Assembly (NCBI GenBank): GCA_030280995.1
Contig: JASXTE010000002.1
Coordinates: forward strand, 15,390,683 to 15,454,682
DNA: 64,000 nucleotides
Source of the DNA: Hemileia vastatrix
Lineage: Eukaryota > Basidiomycota > Pucciniomycetes > Pucciniales > Zaghouaniaceae
Reading direction: 5' to 3'
Shown here in pieces: positions 43,028 to 54,659 of this stretch (position 1 is the first letter of the stretch; each line of letters begins with the position of its first letter). The notes below the pieces were generated by a model. It was not told where the DNA came from and searched no databases. It worked only from the letters and a program-made list of their open reading frames with translations. Both the position numbers and the translations under genes were made by a program.

Positions 43028-44061
43028 TTAAGAAGAACTATTTTTGGAAGAAACTCTATCTGAAGAATTTGGAGCTGATTTATTGGTTATCCAGAAATCT
43101 GAATCAATGTTTTGGTAACGGGAAATTCAAAGCCAGTTGGCTATTTTTAGTTGATCCCTCAAAATTTGCTCTCTGAACCATACCTCAGTTTGATCAGAAG
43201 GAGGGTAATGGTGAAAATAAGTTAAAATTTTATTAAAATTAGGTAAAAGGTGATGTCCAACTAGATGAATAGGGACTTGGGGATAATTAGGACCAGGTAA
43301 AGGAAGCTCATACGCTGATGAATGAATGGGTGAAGCATTGGACACTGGAATTATGGAGCAAGAGTCAACTTTATAATTATGATCTAATCAAGATAAAAGG
43401 GATACTAAATGCTATCAACACTGTCGAGATCAAGTCTAAAAGGCTTACTGGGAATAGGAATTTGTGTTTTTAGAGATGTGAAGAGGTTGATAATTTTTGA
43501 AGGGGGATTGTTATTAGATCTGGGTTTTTTAGAGGATTTTTTGGAGATAGGAGAAGAAGGAAGGCTGTTGGATCTAGATCTTTTGGGCTTGTTAATTATT
43601 ATGGGACTAGGAGAATGGATAAAAGATGAAGAGGAAAGATCCAAGGACGGTTTAATTGAAGGAGTTTTTCTCATAGCTCTTGGAGCAAATGGTGTCCTTT
43701 GAAGATTAGAAGCAAGCCTAGATTGAAGAGAAGGAGCAGCTGGACCCAGTGTGTTTTGGTCAGGAGAGAAGTTTAGATAGGCAGAGGGGGTAAATGGTGT
43801 TGGATTGTTGGAAGTAGAAGGAATAGGAGGAGGAGTTGATGGTTTTGGAATGGCATTACTGAAGGAGGCAAAAGAGGTAGCAGGAATTGGAAGGGAACCA
43901 TATATCAAGCTGGAGCATTTTCTTTTCTTAATGAAGCAGGCAGAACAAGCTCTTTTATAGACGTTTTTCTTAGGGTTGAAGGTATAAACACATTCTTGAT
44001 GGGTGAAACAGCAGTAATTTCAAGCTTGATCAGTAAAAGCAACATAGCTGGATGGAGTCAT
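43028..44061 (-). pseudogene. Antisense gene 1 of E0, decayed
   Basis: Exon 1 (44061-43410) and exon 2 (43344-43028) parallel E1 gene 1, with an intron space of exactly 65 nt in the same phase. Damage: the codon of the first cluster Cys is a TGA, the donor GT has become TT at 43409, and a TGA follows IANWL near 43127. The remaining cluster (CCFTHQEC, ACSACFIKKRKC), the Ser/Pro-rich region and the SAYELP...YPPSDQTEVWFREQILRD domain are well kept. Confidence 0.75.
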
Positions 44062-44192
44062 CTTGATAGGATTAGGAAAAAATTGGATGGAAACACTGGA
44101 TAATGGCTTGGAAATTGGGAGAAAAGGAGCTGGTGTAAAGATATGGACTCTGGATAGAAAGGGATGTTGGAATCAATCAAAAGTTTGGTCCA

Positions 44193-44196
44193 CTGT
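44193..44196. other. Left target duplication of E2 (CTGT)
   Basis: CTGT before E2 corresponds to CCGT after it (56568-56571), a CpG to TpG difference. The target lies inside the loop-stem part of a hairpin unit of E0, which is split into TTTGGTCCACTGT and CCGTGACCTTAAACTGG. Confidence 0.65.
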
Positions 44197-45309
44197 TGTG
44201 GTGGCCTAAAGTTTAGTACGGCACCTAAATATGTAAATGGAGTTATCACGGCATGCAAGATTGGTGTTATTATTTTTTTATATAAAAAAGGGTTTTATTT
44301 AATTTATTGGAGTTTAAAATATGAAGAAATTGGTCTCGAGAGAATGCCTACACTAATACAATTTATTTTACGGAGAAAACTTATTTTTACGGTCTGAAAA
44401 TTTATAAGTATCAAGTCGAGTCACTCAAGAACCTTGGGAAATTTTCCCAGAATTTTTACTATTTTTCTTAAATTTTTAAATGAATTTTAAAGTTTTATAG
44501 AAATATTTACGTTTTCAAAAATTACTTAACTTTGATAAATTTTCATGGGGTAATTAGAGCTGCGCAGACTACGAAAATTAGTTTGGTATGTAAAGGGGAA
44601 GTAGCTCTATTATGTGTAATTTTTCTAGATTTTTTATTATAGTTTTAAGGTTCTAATTGAGTCCGGAAGTCCGGACGGACTCCGTACGGACTCCGCTTTG
44701 ACTCCGTACGGGCTCCGGATCGACTCTGGAAGAGCTCTGGAGGGGAAAACTTAGGCACGTGACTAGGAATACTTAAGCGCTTCTCAAACTCGAAATTGAG
44801 AAGGGGGGACACATCATACAGCTTAATCTTTAACCACCACAGTCTCATTTTTTATTACTCAACAAATTAAATAAATTGTAATACCCTTATAACTTTATAT
44901 TTTATATATAACATTTTAGAAATACTACTCAACAATTTAAATAACACTTCATACAGGGTATCTTTAGAAAGGTCTTCATCGCTGGGACTTGATTATTGCT
45001 GTCTCATAAAAATTCAAATCATTATAAAAACATAAAAGTCAATCTTTTCAGATCTTTCACTGGTACACCTTAATTTTTGTTATCAGTATTTCCTTTATCA
45101 ACAGCCACTTTCTTTAAATCTCAATAAGCATTAATTATTTTAGAGTTTCATTATTTTTATCAATCAGATCTAAGTAGATTGGTTAGCTTAGTGATTTAGA
45201 ACACCTACTTTGTTATTTTTATTGGAAGGACGGGGTTTTCAGCTAAATCCACACATCTCCTCCGGATTCTGCTTACAGCAAGGTGACTGTAAGAGTTTAC
45301 CTTACCATA
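44197..45309 (+). repeat. E2 5' LTR (LTR-A)
   Basis: This 1113-bp LTR runs from TGTGGTGGCC to TTACCATA and is highly similar to 55477-56567 and to the E1 LTRs. Terminal hairpin CTTACAG/CTGTAAG is present. Confidence 0.95.
44676..44717 (+). promoter_or_regulatory. CGG-N3-CCG sites in E2 5' LTR
   Basis: CGG-ACT-CCG at 44676-44684 and 44687-44695 (11 bp apart), and CGG-GCT-CCG at 44709-44717. The 3' LTR has one CGG-ACT-CCG (55956-55964) and one CGG-GCT-CCG (55967-55975). Confidence 0.5.
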
Positions 45310-45310
45310 G

Positions 45311-45328
45311 TTGGCGCCCAACGTGGGG
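45311..45328 (+). other. Primer binding site of E2
   Basis: TTGGCGCCCAACGTGGGG lies one base after the 5' LTR, identical to E1 except for one CpG. Confidence 0.8.
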
Positions 45329-45380
45329 TTCGATTTCTCTAGCTTTCTTTAAAAGACTTACTTGGATCAAGAACGTTATT

Positions 45381-45445
45381 AGCCTGCAAGAGGCTTATTT
45401 TCTGGAACTCTAATTGGATTTTTGTTATTGGCCTGCAAGAGGCTT
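45381..45445 (+). other. E2 leader hairpins
   Basis: AGCCT-GCAAG-AGGCT at 45381-45395 and GGCCT-GCAAG-AGGCT at 45430-45444, as in E1. Confidence 0.55.
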
Positions 45446-45486
45446 GTTATTTTATCGATTGTTAACGCTTTTCTTTACTTATTGGG

Positions 45487-48095
45487 ATGTCTTCTTCTGC
45501 TGTTGCTTCTGGATCTTCTAACCCTCTTACTCCCTCAGTTAGAATTGTTTCTTGGGATGGCCCAAAGTTTGATGAGGAGGAGGTTAAATGGTTCATTAGC
45601 AGGTATGAAGCTGCTGCTGCTGTTGATGGTGCTTCCCATGTGGATATGGTGAAGCAAGTTAGGTTTTTTATTGCTGATAGGGAGGTGGAAAAAGAGGTTA
45701 TTGCTTTGCAGGCATTCAAGGACAAGGATTGGGTTAAGCTTTCTAAAGCTATGATTGATAGATGGGGTGTTAGGTTTACTATGATGGACCTAAATAAAAT
45801 TGTTGGAGACTGGCAAGCAAAAGGTGGAGTTTCTTCCATGGCTGACTTCAAAAAGCTCTGTGTTCAGTTTGATGAAGTGGTGGAATATCTCATACTGGTG
45901 GACGAGTTAGTGCATGAGAACCAAGCAAAAGATTTGTTTTGGACAGCATGCAGCAGGGATATTCGAATGGACGTCTTGAAGGATCTTTCAAGAAAAGATT
46001 TGATGAAGGAACTGCCTAATGGTGAGCAGAAACTGCCGGCTCTGGAGGTTATCAAAGAGAACATTCAGGCCCATCTCAAGTTATTGGCGTTGGACAAATA
46101 TCAAGAGTCTTGCACTCAATATGTTAGCAAGGTTAGCGAAGTTTTGGCCGAAAATAACGATATTATGGTCAAAGCCCAGGAGGCCAAGAAGGCTCAAATG
46201 GGATTACCTGCTTCTAAAGTTGAGGGTAATGTAGATAATAAGATGGTCAATCACTTGGCCGATTTAACGAAACAATTAAAAATATTTGTTCAAGAGACTC
46301 AGAAGGCCAATAAGGCCCCAATCGCTTCTTCGTCGACGTCGACTTCTTATCAGTCCAGAGGTTATGAACGTCGAAATTATAATGGCAATAATAATGGTAA
46401 CCGTTCCCAGGCAATGGGAGAAATGGTGGCAATGGTGGTAATGGTTATAGAGGTGGCTATGATGAGCCAAAGGTGTGCTCCTATTGTAATAGGAGAGGGC
46501 ACAGAGCAACAGTTTGTTTTGCTCTTGATAAGGATATGGATGCTGGGCGAGTTTTATTTGATGGTAAAGTTTATAAATTTCCCGATGGTTCGTTCATCAA
46601 GCCCAGTGATGGACAGTCTCCTTCTGATTTGGTCAGAAGAAGTTTAACGGCTGAAAGGAGAGCCAGATTTGAAGAGGTGACGGATGAAGATGTTAATGCC
46701 AAGAGTGGCAAAAATGGTAATGGTAATGGTGGTAAAGCTGACAAGGGCAAGGAGAAAGAGGTCAGTAAAGCCACATTTTCTACTTCTTTTGGTGGTTTAG
46801 AGCTGGCAACGGTTGCCCAGGTGGAGGGTAGCTGTATGGCTGGCGAATATGATGTTAATGCTGCTAGAAGAGCAGCTGCTACTAAGGCGAAAAGTAGCAT
46901 TCAGAGCCAATTGAGGGCTAATCCTGGCAAGGCCAATAACAAAGTGAACCCTTACTCTAAGGACAAGAATTCTAGTGCTCAAACTGCCACCAACAAATTG
47001 AACCCTTTCTCTAAGGACGAATTATATAAAATGCAGAAGGGGATTGCTGATATGGGGCCCCCTAGTTATGGCAAGTTTGATTTAAATGGTGAGCCTATGC
47101 CAGAGGATGATTCGGATTCTGAGGAGGACGTACCATTGGCGTCTCTACCCAGACCAAGTTTTAGCGGTCCCATCCCAATGGAGGGAGTAAGAAGGACTAG
47201 CGATGGATCAGGATTAGTGCAAGAAGCTGGTGACGGAGTTAGGGTTATAGAAAGTGAAGATGTTATAATGGGGGGTGAAGATGGCTCGGTTGGACCTCAA
47301 GAGGTACCCAGGGCCAAGGTTGTTAAATCAAAAGTCCAGTATGAGCGGCCAGTAGTTTCTGGTCAAGCTAATGCGATGGACGCAGTTTTGAATAGGGTGA
47401 ATCAACTGCAGATTCCCTTATCTTTGGGGGAGTTATTTACAATTAGTCCGGCGCTTGCTGAAAAGCAAAAGAAGCATTTGACGAGGCATCGGGTTTCCAC
47501 TGGAGAGGTGGAATATATTTGTGAAAATGCTGAAAAGTTTGGTGAAGATGTAGATACACATTTTTCTGCTCCCCTGGGTTACTTGGTGGTAACTCTTAAC
47601 GGTAAAGAAGTAAAGGCCTTGGTCGATTCAGGGTCTCAAATTAATTTAATTTCATTGGAGCAAGCAACGAGTATAGGCTTGCCAATTAAAAGTGGAACTG
47701 GGGGAAACCTCAGAGGTATTGGAGGGCATGCAACAGAGCTGATGGGTACTGCTGAGCATGTCAGGTTAGGCATTGGTGGATCTGTTGGTAAGGTTCACTT
47801 TTATGTGGCCAGAGGAGCAGTCAAAACTGTTCTTGGTGGTCCTTTTTTAATGGATTTTGAGGCCAGGATAGGGTATCAAGCTGGCATGGGGATTAGTTTG
47901 GAGATCACTGGTAAAGATATGCGGAGGTTACATATGCATTTAGCGCCTCCTGGAGATGAAGGTTGGGAAACACGGCCAGGGATTACTACTCTGTGCCAGT
48001 GTTGTGTTTGTACCAAGAAGCGGCATATAAAACGGACGGCTTCTGGTGAATTATGTTTGTTGGAAAGGGATGAATGCCCTCATTTTTTGGGGTAG
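45487..48095 (+). pseudogene. E2 gag-protease with a single frameshift
   Basis: The gag starts at 45487 and matches E1 almost throughout. One base is missing near 46403, in the Asn/Gly-rich linker just before the CCHC knuckle, compared with E1 (CCGCTTCCC becomes CCGTTCCC). Translation from the start therefore ends at 46647. The correct downstream frame (46473-48095) has the knuckle CSYCNRRGHRATVC and an intact protease motif ALVDSGSQINL (Asp codon 47625-47627). The gag C-terminus and protease would not be made without correction. Confidence 0.9.
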
Positions 48096-51000
48096 CAGGG
48101 GCTGATCACTCTAATGTTGTAATCTCTCCTCAGGATGAGATCCCGGATTGCAATAGGTCAGCTCACTTGGAGATAATTCAAGTGGATTCTCAATTATTTT
48201 CTGTTAATATTACTTTGGAGTGCAAATACGTTTTGGACTTTACTATATGTTTATTGGATTTACCCTGTTTTTCTATTAAATTTAAAAATGGTAAAAAAGG
48301 CAAAATGGGCCAAATTAGGTTGGATAAAGATTGGAAGGTTATTTTAGTCCTCCAACAAGAGGTTAAACTGCCAACTTTCTTTACGGGTGATTTACTGTTG
48401 GATAAGGGAAGCAAAGGTGTTGGAAAATCTGTTTATAAATTAGACGAGGGAAAGGAGAAAAGGGTAAAATTTAAAAATGAAATAAAATATTTTTCTAATT
48501 TTTCTTATTCTGATTCTGGCAATGAAGAAGATTCATTTGATGAAAGTTTTAATGGCGATACAAAAGAAAATGTTTTACCTCAAGTTAATTTAGATGTGGA
48601 CGCAGCCAAATATAAGAAAGTAGCAAATAAAGTTCGACCTATTAATGAACCGCTACCTGCTGAATTAAATCCACCTTTGAGAAGACCAAGGTTATCAAGA
48701 GATCCTTATGAAAGTCCTTTGGTAAAGAATCCGCCTGAATTTTCTGAGACGTCAAGAATCACTTTTGAGAGACTGGGTGTTGTTAATTTTGGACCTGATG
48801 GTTGGTTGTCTGGAGAAGAGAAGAAGTGGTTGTTGGATGTGATGGTCAAGCGAGAGAAGGCCATTGCTTTTGTAGAAGAGGAGAGGGGTGTGTTGAAGCA
48901 TTCCTATGGGGAGCCTTACAAGATTCCTGTGGTATGTCATGAACCGTGGCAGAAGAAACCGATTCCTATTCCGGCTGCATTAAAAGAAGCCTATATTGAA
49001 GTTGTCAGAGAACGGATATGCACTGGACTGTATGGGCAATCAACGTCAAGTTATTCTAGTCCGGTATTTTGTATCAAGAAACCGAATGGCAAGCTTAGAG
49101 TTGTTCATGATCTTAGGGAATTAAATAGGGTTACAATAAAGGATGCTGGGATACCGCCTAGTGCTGAGGAGTTTGTTGAAGCATTTGCAGGGAGAGTGTG
49201 TTATGGATTGGGAGATATTATGGGTGGATATGATGAGAGAGAGTTACATCCGGACTCAAGACCTCTCACTACATTCGATACACCACTTCGACGTTTACAG
49301 TTAACAAGATTACCTCAAGGAGCAACAAATTCGGTTGCAGTTTATCAAGCTCAGATGGCTTGGATCCTTCAAGATGAAATTCCACAATATGCTGGAATCT
49401 TTATAGATGATGGAGGAATTAAGGGACCAACAACCGACTATGATAACCAGGTGTTGGAAGAGAATCCCGGGATACGCAAATTCATTTGGGAGTTTGCAAT
49501 TACTTTAGAAAGAATCTTGTTTCGAATTGAAGAGGCTGGTTTAACTATTTCAGGTTCAAAATTTTCATGTTGTGTGCCAGCCTTAGAAATATTAGGCCAT
49601 GTGGTATGTAGAGAGGGTAGGATTATGTCCAAGAAGAAAGTTAACAAAATTCAGTCCTGGCCAAGACCCAAGAATACGACCGAAGTTAGAGGGTTTTTAG
49701 GCGTTTGCCTATATGTTAGAATGTTTATCAAGGACTTTTCTTCATTGGCAGCTCCATTGAGACAGTTAACGAGAAAGGATGCAGACTGGGAGTGGGATGA
49801 AGAGTGTGAGAATGCGTTTGTGAAGTTGAAGGAGGTTGTGGGGAAGGATTTAGTCCTGCACAAGTTGGATTATGGAAAAGATGCTGGTAGAATTTATTTA
49901 GCAGTTGATTCAAGTCAGATTGCAGCTGGGGCGGTTTTGTCTCAGATGGATAAAGCTGGTTACATCAGGCCAGTTAGGTATGAATCTGTAGTATTTACTG
50001 AGGTCGAATCAAGATATTCTCAACCGAAATTGGAATTATGTGGTGTGGCGAAAATACTGAAGAAACTTCAGCATATTTTGTGGGGGCAACATTTTGAGTT
50101 GCAAGTGGATGCGAAATCGTTAATCCAGATGATTAATTCCCCAAGTTTACCAAACGCACCCATGACGAGATGGGTAGCTTTTATTCAACATTTTTCGTTT
50201 GATTTAGTTCATAAGCCTGGCAAAACTTTTGCTATGCCAGATGGTTTATCAAGGAGACCACCCACTGAAGAAGATTCAGACTCAGAAGAGTTCGATGAAG
50301 ATATACCTATTATCAAAGCCAGCACTAAAGGAGCTGAAGACTTTCCATACCTCCCCCATGAGGTTAAACTGGCAGGACTATTGTGTTTAGATTATGATGA
50401 TGATGACCTCCACCAAGAGGATAAACTGGAAAATAGTTTTTATGTTAATAAAGGTGTTGGAAAAGGTGTAGATAAATTCGGCAGAGAGGAGGTAGAAGAA
50501 GATGTGGTGTATGTAGAGGAAAATGGATTGGTAGTGTGGGATAGTAGTAAATTAAGGAATGGTGTATATGTTGGAGAATTAGAGAATTTAAATAAAAAGG
50601 TGGATAAAGAGAAAGAGGTATTTTTGAATACGGTTTTCGAAGGATCCAAAGGTTCAGAAGAAAAACTTCGACATAGCTCGATTAAAGATTTATTTAGGGG
50701 TCAACAATTATTAGCTCATTCATGTGCAGGTGATATTGGTGATAGAGAAGTCCCTATTGATGTTATATTAATCGATTTTCAAGATGAAGTCTGGGGTCAG
50801 ACTGGGTTTTATTTTTTGTTAGTCAAATATTTGTTGACTTTAGAGAGGCCAGAAGATTGTGAAGACGATGAATGGGTGGCTATCAAGAGGAAGTCATCTA
50901 CGTTTTACCTATCTGGTCGACGTTTAATGAGGAGGAGGTATCCAAATCCTCAAGTAGTTATAACTCAACAGAAGGGGCAAGAATTAGTTTTGAAATCACT

Positions 51001-52087
51001 ACATGAAGACCTCGGGCATAGAGGCGTTGGAGAAACATTTAGAAGAATTTCTGATCAATTTTGGTGGCCTGGCATGAAGATGGCTGTTAAACATTGGGTT
51101 CAGTCATGCAAAGAATGTCAAAGACGAATTTATTTAAGGCCAAAAGAACCTGGACGCGCGACCGGTGAATATACGCTCTTTGGAAGAGTTAGTTTAGATG
51201 CCGTTCATATAAAAGAGGGACAGTATAAATATTTAATTGTGGCCAGAGATGATTTATCTGGTTTGGTAGAGGCAGCGCCTCTTATTAATTTAACTGCCAA
51301 AAATGTGGCAGAATTTTTTTTGAATAATTGGGTATATAGGTATGGGGTGATGAAGTTGGTGACGGTAGATGGAGGTCCTGAATTTGGGACAGAGTTTAAA
51401 GAGGCCGTATTGAAAGTTGGATCAAAGGTTAGGGTAGCAACCCCATATTATCCTGAAGCTGAAGGCATGGTTGAAAGAGGGCATCAAGTTATAAAGGATG
51501 CTTTAGTTAAAATGTGTGGGACAAGTGCCGAAAAGTGGAGGCACTATTTACCTTTAGTTTTATTTGCGGGTCGAATCACTGTCAAACGGACGACCGGATT
51601 TTCACCTTATGAACTTGTTTTTGGACAGAAAGCAGTTTTACCGGTTGATTTAGAAGCTGAATCATATCTTGGAGTTGACTGGGACACGGTCAAAACTACT
51701 GAAGAATTATTGTGTGCAAGAATGATGCAGCTAGAAAAGAAAGAAGAATATTTAGAAAAGGCATATTCGCGGATGATGAAGATCCGAAATCAATCAGTTA
51801 GATATTGGGATGAGCGGTTGGCACATCGATTAAGGAAACCTTTGAACCCAGGAGATATGGTCCTGGTGTATAATAGGAGTTTGGAAAGTCAGTGGGGAAA
51901 AATGTTTGCAGATAGGTGGAATGGACCGTATAAAATCAAGGAGCAAGTTTCCGGCGGTTCATATGTGCTAGAAGAGTTGGATGGAGTAGTATTAAAGAAG
52001 AGGGTAGAGGCCGATCAAGTGAAACGGTTCTATCCTAGAGGCACCAGGAGTGCCGAAGTCTTCCTCCGCAATGAGGATAAACTATGA
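48074..52087 (+). CDS. E2 pol polyprotein (RT, RNase H, integrase), intact
   Basis: This uninterrupted frame of 1337 residues overlaps gag-pro by 22 nt. The first ATG is at 48074, but entry by -1 frameshift is as likely. An N-terminal region of about 170 residues ends in an acidic stretch. RT has INRP-like RPINEPLPAEL, CYGLGDIMGG and the active site FIDDGG near residue 442. RNase H has LAVDSSQ near 611, KLELCG and QVDAKS. Integrase has an HHCC domain near 977-1016, catalytic Asp near 1042 (LDAVHIKEG) and 1099 (VDGGPEFG), and Glu near 1134 (GMVERG). The C-terminus (RWNGPYKI, VLKKRVEADQVKRFYPRG) lacks a chromodomain. All key catalytic residues are present. Confidence 0.95.
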   Translation: MPSFFGVAGADHSNVVISPQDEIPDCNRSAHLEIIQVDSQLFSVNITLECKYVLDFTICLLDLPCFSIKFKNGKKGKMGQIRLDKDWKVILVLQQEVKLPTFFTGDLLLDKGSKGVGKSVYKLDEGKEKRVKFKNEIKYFSNFSYSDSGNEEDSFDESFNGDTKENVLPQVNLDVDAAKYKKVANKVRPINEPLPAELNPPLRRPRLSRDPYESPLVKNPPEFSETSRITFERLGVVNFGPDGWLSGEEKKWLLDVMVKREKAIAFVEEERGVLKHSYGEPYKIPVVCHEPWQKKPIPIPAALKEAYIEVVRERICTGLYGQSTSSYSSPVFCIKKPNGKLRVVHDLRELNRVTIKDAGIPPSAEEFVEAFAGRVCYGLGDIMGGYDERELHPDSRPLTTFDTPLRRLQLTRLPQGATNSVAVYQAQMAWILQDEIPQYAGIFIDDGGIKGPTTDYDNQVLEENPGIRKFIWEFAITLERILFRIEEAGLTISGSKFSCCVPALEILGHVVCREGRIMSKKKVNKIQSWPRPKNTTEVRGFLGVCLYVRMFIKDFSSLAAPLRQLTRKDADWEWDEECENAFVKLKEVVGKDLVLHKLDYGKDAGRIYLAVDSSQIAAGAVLSQMDKAGYIRPVRYESVVFTEVESRYSQPKLELCGVAKILKKLQHILWGQHFELQVDAKSLIQMINSPSLPNAPMTRWVAFIQHFSFDLVHKPGKTFAMPDGLSRRPPTEEDSDSEEFDEDIPIIKASTKGAEDFPYLPHEVKLAGLLCLDYDDDDLHQEDKLENSFYVNKGVGKGVDKFGREEVEEDVVYVEENGLVVWDSSKLRNGVYVGELENLNKKVDKEKEVFLNTVFEGSKGSEEKLRHSSIKDLFRGQQLLAHSCAGDIGDREVPIDVILIDFQDEVWGQTGFYFLLVKYLLTLERPEDCEDDEWVAIKRKSSTFYLSGRRLMRRRYPNPQVVITQQKGQELVLKSLHEDLGHRGVGETFRRISDQFWWPGMKMAVKHWVQSCKECQRRIYLRPKEPGRATGEYTLFGRVSLDAVHIKEGQYKYLIVARDDLSGLVEAAPLINLTAKNVAEFFLNNWVYRYGVMKLVTVDGGPEFGTEFKEAVLKVGSKVRVATPYYPEAEGMVERGHQVIKDALVKMCGTSAEKWRHYLPLVLFAGRITVKRTTGFSPYELVFGQKAVLPVDLEAESYLGVDWDTVKTTEELLCARMMQLEKKEEYLEKAYSRMMKIRNQSVRYWDERLAHRLRKPLNPGDMVLVYNRSLESQWGKMFADRWNGPYKIKEQVSGGSYVLEELDGVVLKKRVEADQVKRFYPRGTRSAEVFLRNEDKL
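48083..48089 (+). promoter_or_regulatory. Probable -1 frameshift site (E2)
   Basis: T TTT TTG one codon before the gag-pro stop TAG (48093-48095), identical to E1. Confidence 0.6.
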
Positions 52088-52271
52088 TGTTTATGAAAAT
52101 TTTATAACTTCGAAATGAGGATAAACTACAATTTTAATGACTTTTATTAAATTTATTCCTCTGCAATGAGGATAAACTATGAAATTTCTTAAATTTTATC
52201 AACTCCGCAATGAGGATAAACTATTATATCGACAATATTTTATGACGACCTCCGCAACGAGGATAAACTAT
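52061..52271 (+). repeat. Hairpin units at the pol stop and beyond (E2)
   Basis: Five units lie at about 52062, 52107, 52156, 52201 and 52247, spaced about 45-50 bp. The first overlaps the pol stop. Stems are of the CCTC/GAGG type and tails TAAACTA. Confidence 0.8.
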
Positions 52272-52483
52272 CTTCTTTTTTATCAAAATACTTTACTATC
52301 GTTACACTGTATATGGACAAAGAAACTGTGATGAAACTTAATGAAATGCAAGAAGACCTTCTTTGAAATTTTCGAAAACTTAAAATTCTTAAAATATGGG
52401 TGAAGATAGTGTTGGAAAATTTTAAAATTTATTGGAAGAAGTGTTCACAGGGGAACCTTCTTAATTAAATATTGGCAAGTGTG

Positions 52484-52941
52484 GGGGTAATTGATGGGCT
52501 GGCTGCTCTATACACAATTACCCCATAATGTTCGTTTCCAAAATTTTTCCTGTTTCTAGTTGAATCCTGGCTTTGTCTTTTAATTTTAGGAAGTCCACTA
52601 AGACTATAAACTGGAACGAATCAAGAGACACCGCTCTCAACGCCGGATTCAAGATTTTTTTATTTTATTTTGTTTTTGATTTTTTATGTTAGATTGTGAT
52701 TTCTTTTCTTTAATCTATATTATGAATTAATGTAAAGGTGATGCTCACTGGTGGTCTCTAATCATTTTTATAAATTGGAGGGAGCCCACCCAGTGATCAT
52801 CATTATAAAAATTATCTTCTAAAAAACTTTCATTTATTTTCTTTTCTTTTCAATTTCTTAAAATTGTGTAACCACATCAAGTTGCACTTGGATGTGGGTA
52901 TGATGTCGAGGGTACGGTTCATCAAATGGCCGGGGGGCATC
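52484..52941 (+). other. E2 HP1, HP2 and three-stem domain
   Basis: HP1: GGGGTAATTG (52484-52493) and CAATTACCCC (52515-52524). A hairpin unit lies at 52591-52614. HP2: 52745-52796. Three-stem domain: 52872-52941, with P1 CCACATCAAG/CTT-G-GATGTGG and P2 GATGTC/GGCATC. P3 has GGT in place of GGC. Confidence 0.75.
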
Positions 52942-53342
52942 TTTTAAAATTTTATTTTGAAATTTTTTTTTATTACTTTTTTATCTTTCTTTTCACATTC
53001 GTTTATCTTTCTTTAAAAATTAAATTTTAACTTTTATTTCAAAACTATTTTTTTTAAACTCTTTTATTTTAAAGTAAAAAAAAAATTAAAATTAAAAAAA
53101 AAATAAAATAAAAAAATAAAAAAATAAAAAATAAAATAAAAAATAAAAAATAAATAAATAAAATAAATAAAATAATAAATAAATCAAAAAAAAAAAAAAA
53201 AAATTAATTAAATCAAAATTATTATTATATTTCTTAGTATTATTTTTCAGTCAACATTCTTTTTAGTTTATTCATATAGTTTAGACAGGAAACAGGGTCT
53301 AAAGGAACTCAATACCTATGGGATTTTACTTCAAGACATCTG
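52942..53342. other. AT-rich stretch of E2 where antisense gene 1 is missing
   Basis: An A-rich tract (about 53070-53200) is followed by about 140 bp of unassigned sequence, then directly by the hairpin array. The roughly 1.1 kb of antisense gene 1 present in E0 and E1 is absent. Confidence 0.65.
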
Positions 53343-54070
53343 TTAGTCCTCCATGACTTTAAACTGGCTACTTTTCAAGACGTTCTTTAAGGCTTTTTTT
53401 TATACGTATTTTGGATCTGTTAGTCCTCCAAGACTTTAAACTGGCTACTGTTCAAGACTTTCCTTAAGGTTTTATACGAATTTTGGAGCTGTTAGTCCTC
53501 CAAGACTTTAAACTGGCTAATTTTCAAGACTATCGTTAAAATTTTTTTTATTGGATTTGTTAGGTCCACCAAGACCTTAAACTGGAGTGTTATCAAATGT
53601 TAGGTCCACCAAGACCTTAAACTGGACTATTATCAAGTGTTGGGTCCACCATGACCTTAAACTGGATTTCTTATCGATTAAATGTTTGGTCCACCATGAC
53701 TTTAAACTGGTAGTTCATTCATTGTTTAGTCCACTATGACTTTAAACTGGAAAATTAATATCTGCAGGATAATTCAACATTCATTGGACCACTATGGCCT
53801 TATACTGGATTACTTGTCGATCAAATGTTTGTTCCACTATGACATTAAACTGGATTATCAAATTTATTCAATCTTTGGTCAAGCCTAGGCCTTACTTAGG
53901 AATATATCAAGATATTTATGCACTTAAACGATCTTTGGTCCACAAAGACCATAAACTGGCAATTGATTATATGTTTGGTCTACCAAGACTTTAAATTGGA
54001 ATGTCAATCTTGTTTGGATAACTCAATTCAATCTTTTAATTTATCACTGTCCACTATGACTCTAAACTGG
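53343..54070 (+). repeat. Hairpin array of E2 (about thirteen units)
   Basis: Units start near 53343, 53419, 53490, 53560, 53601, 53640, 53682, 53725, 53783, 53826, 53935, 53973 and 54046. The first three are spaced about 70-75 bp and share flanking CAAGAC-rich sequence, suggesting local duplication. Stems include TAGTC/GACTT, AGGTC/GACCT and TGGTC/GACC-type pairs. It is longer than the E1 array by about four units. Confidence 0.9.
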
Positions 54071-54659
54071 TTATTCAATTATTTCTGGAATTGGGTGCTG
54101 ATAAGCTTTATGAGGCTAAAATTTTAGGTGGTAATGATGCTATGGAAAGCATAATGTTTAATTAGGTGAAATTTGTGGCGCTTTAACATGGTCTAAAGTT
54201 AAAATTATTATTGGAAGCCTGGCAAATGTATTTTATGGGTTTGCTGTATAGCAAAGTTTGAAAATTGTGATGAAGGAATCAGAAGTTAGGATGGTAGTTG
54301 GATTTTAGGGAATGATTTTTTAGTGCCTCATAGTTAGGCCATTTTTTTTTTGGTGTGAAGCTTGGAGGACCTTATGGCGAGATTGGAATCATAGAATTCG
54401 GCTCAGTGGGGGGCCCTATGAGGTTGGAATCAGGAGTATTCGGCTCATAGGAAGATCCACTCTCTCAATGCTGTGACAAGAAGGAAGACTGGTATATGGG
54501 AGTCTGAAGGGATTCAAACCTTGCTCTCAGTAGTGGAATCATCACAAGATTTATATTATTTTATTTTATGTTATATCAAGCCAGAGAAGAAAGAGAACAT
54601 CATTTATGTTGAAAGTTTAAGAAGACCAAGCAAAAACAAAATTTTATCAAGTTATACTG
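54071..54659. other. E2 spacer between hairpin array and antisense gene 2
   Basis: No supported gene. The sequence matches E1 35657-36270. It includes the tRNA-antisense-like segment at about 54497-54524 and two ATTCGGCTCA-type repeats (about 54395 and 54438). Confidence 0.6.
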
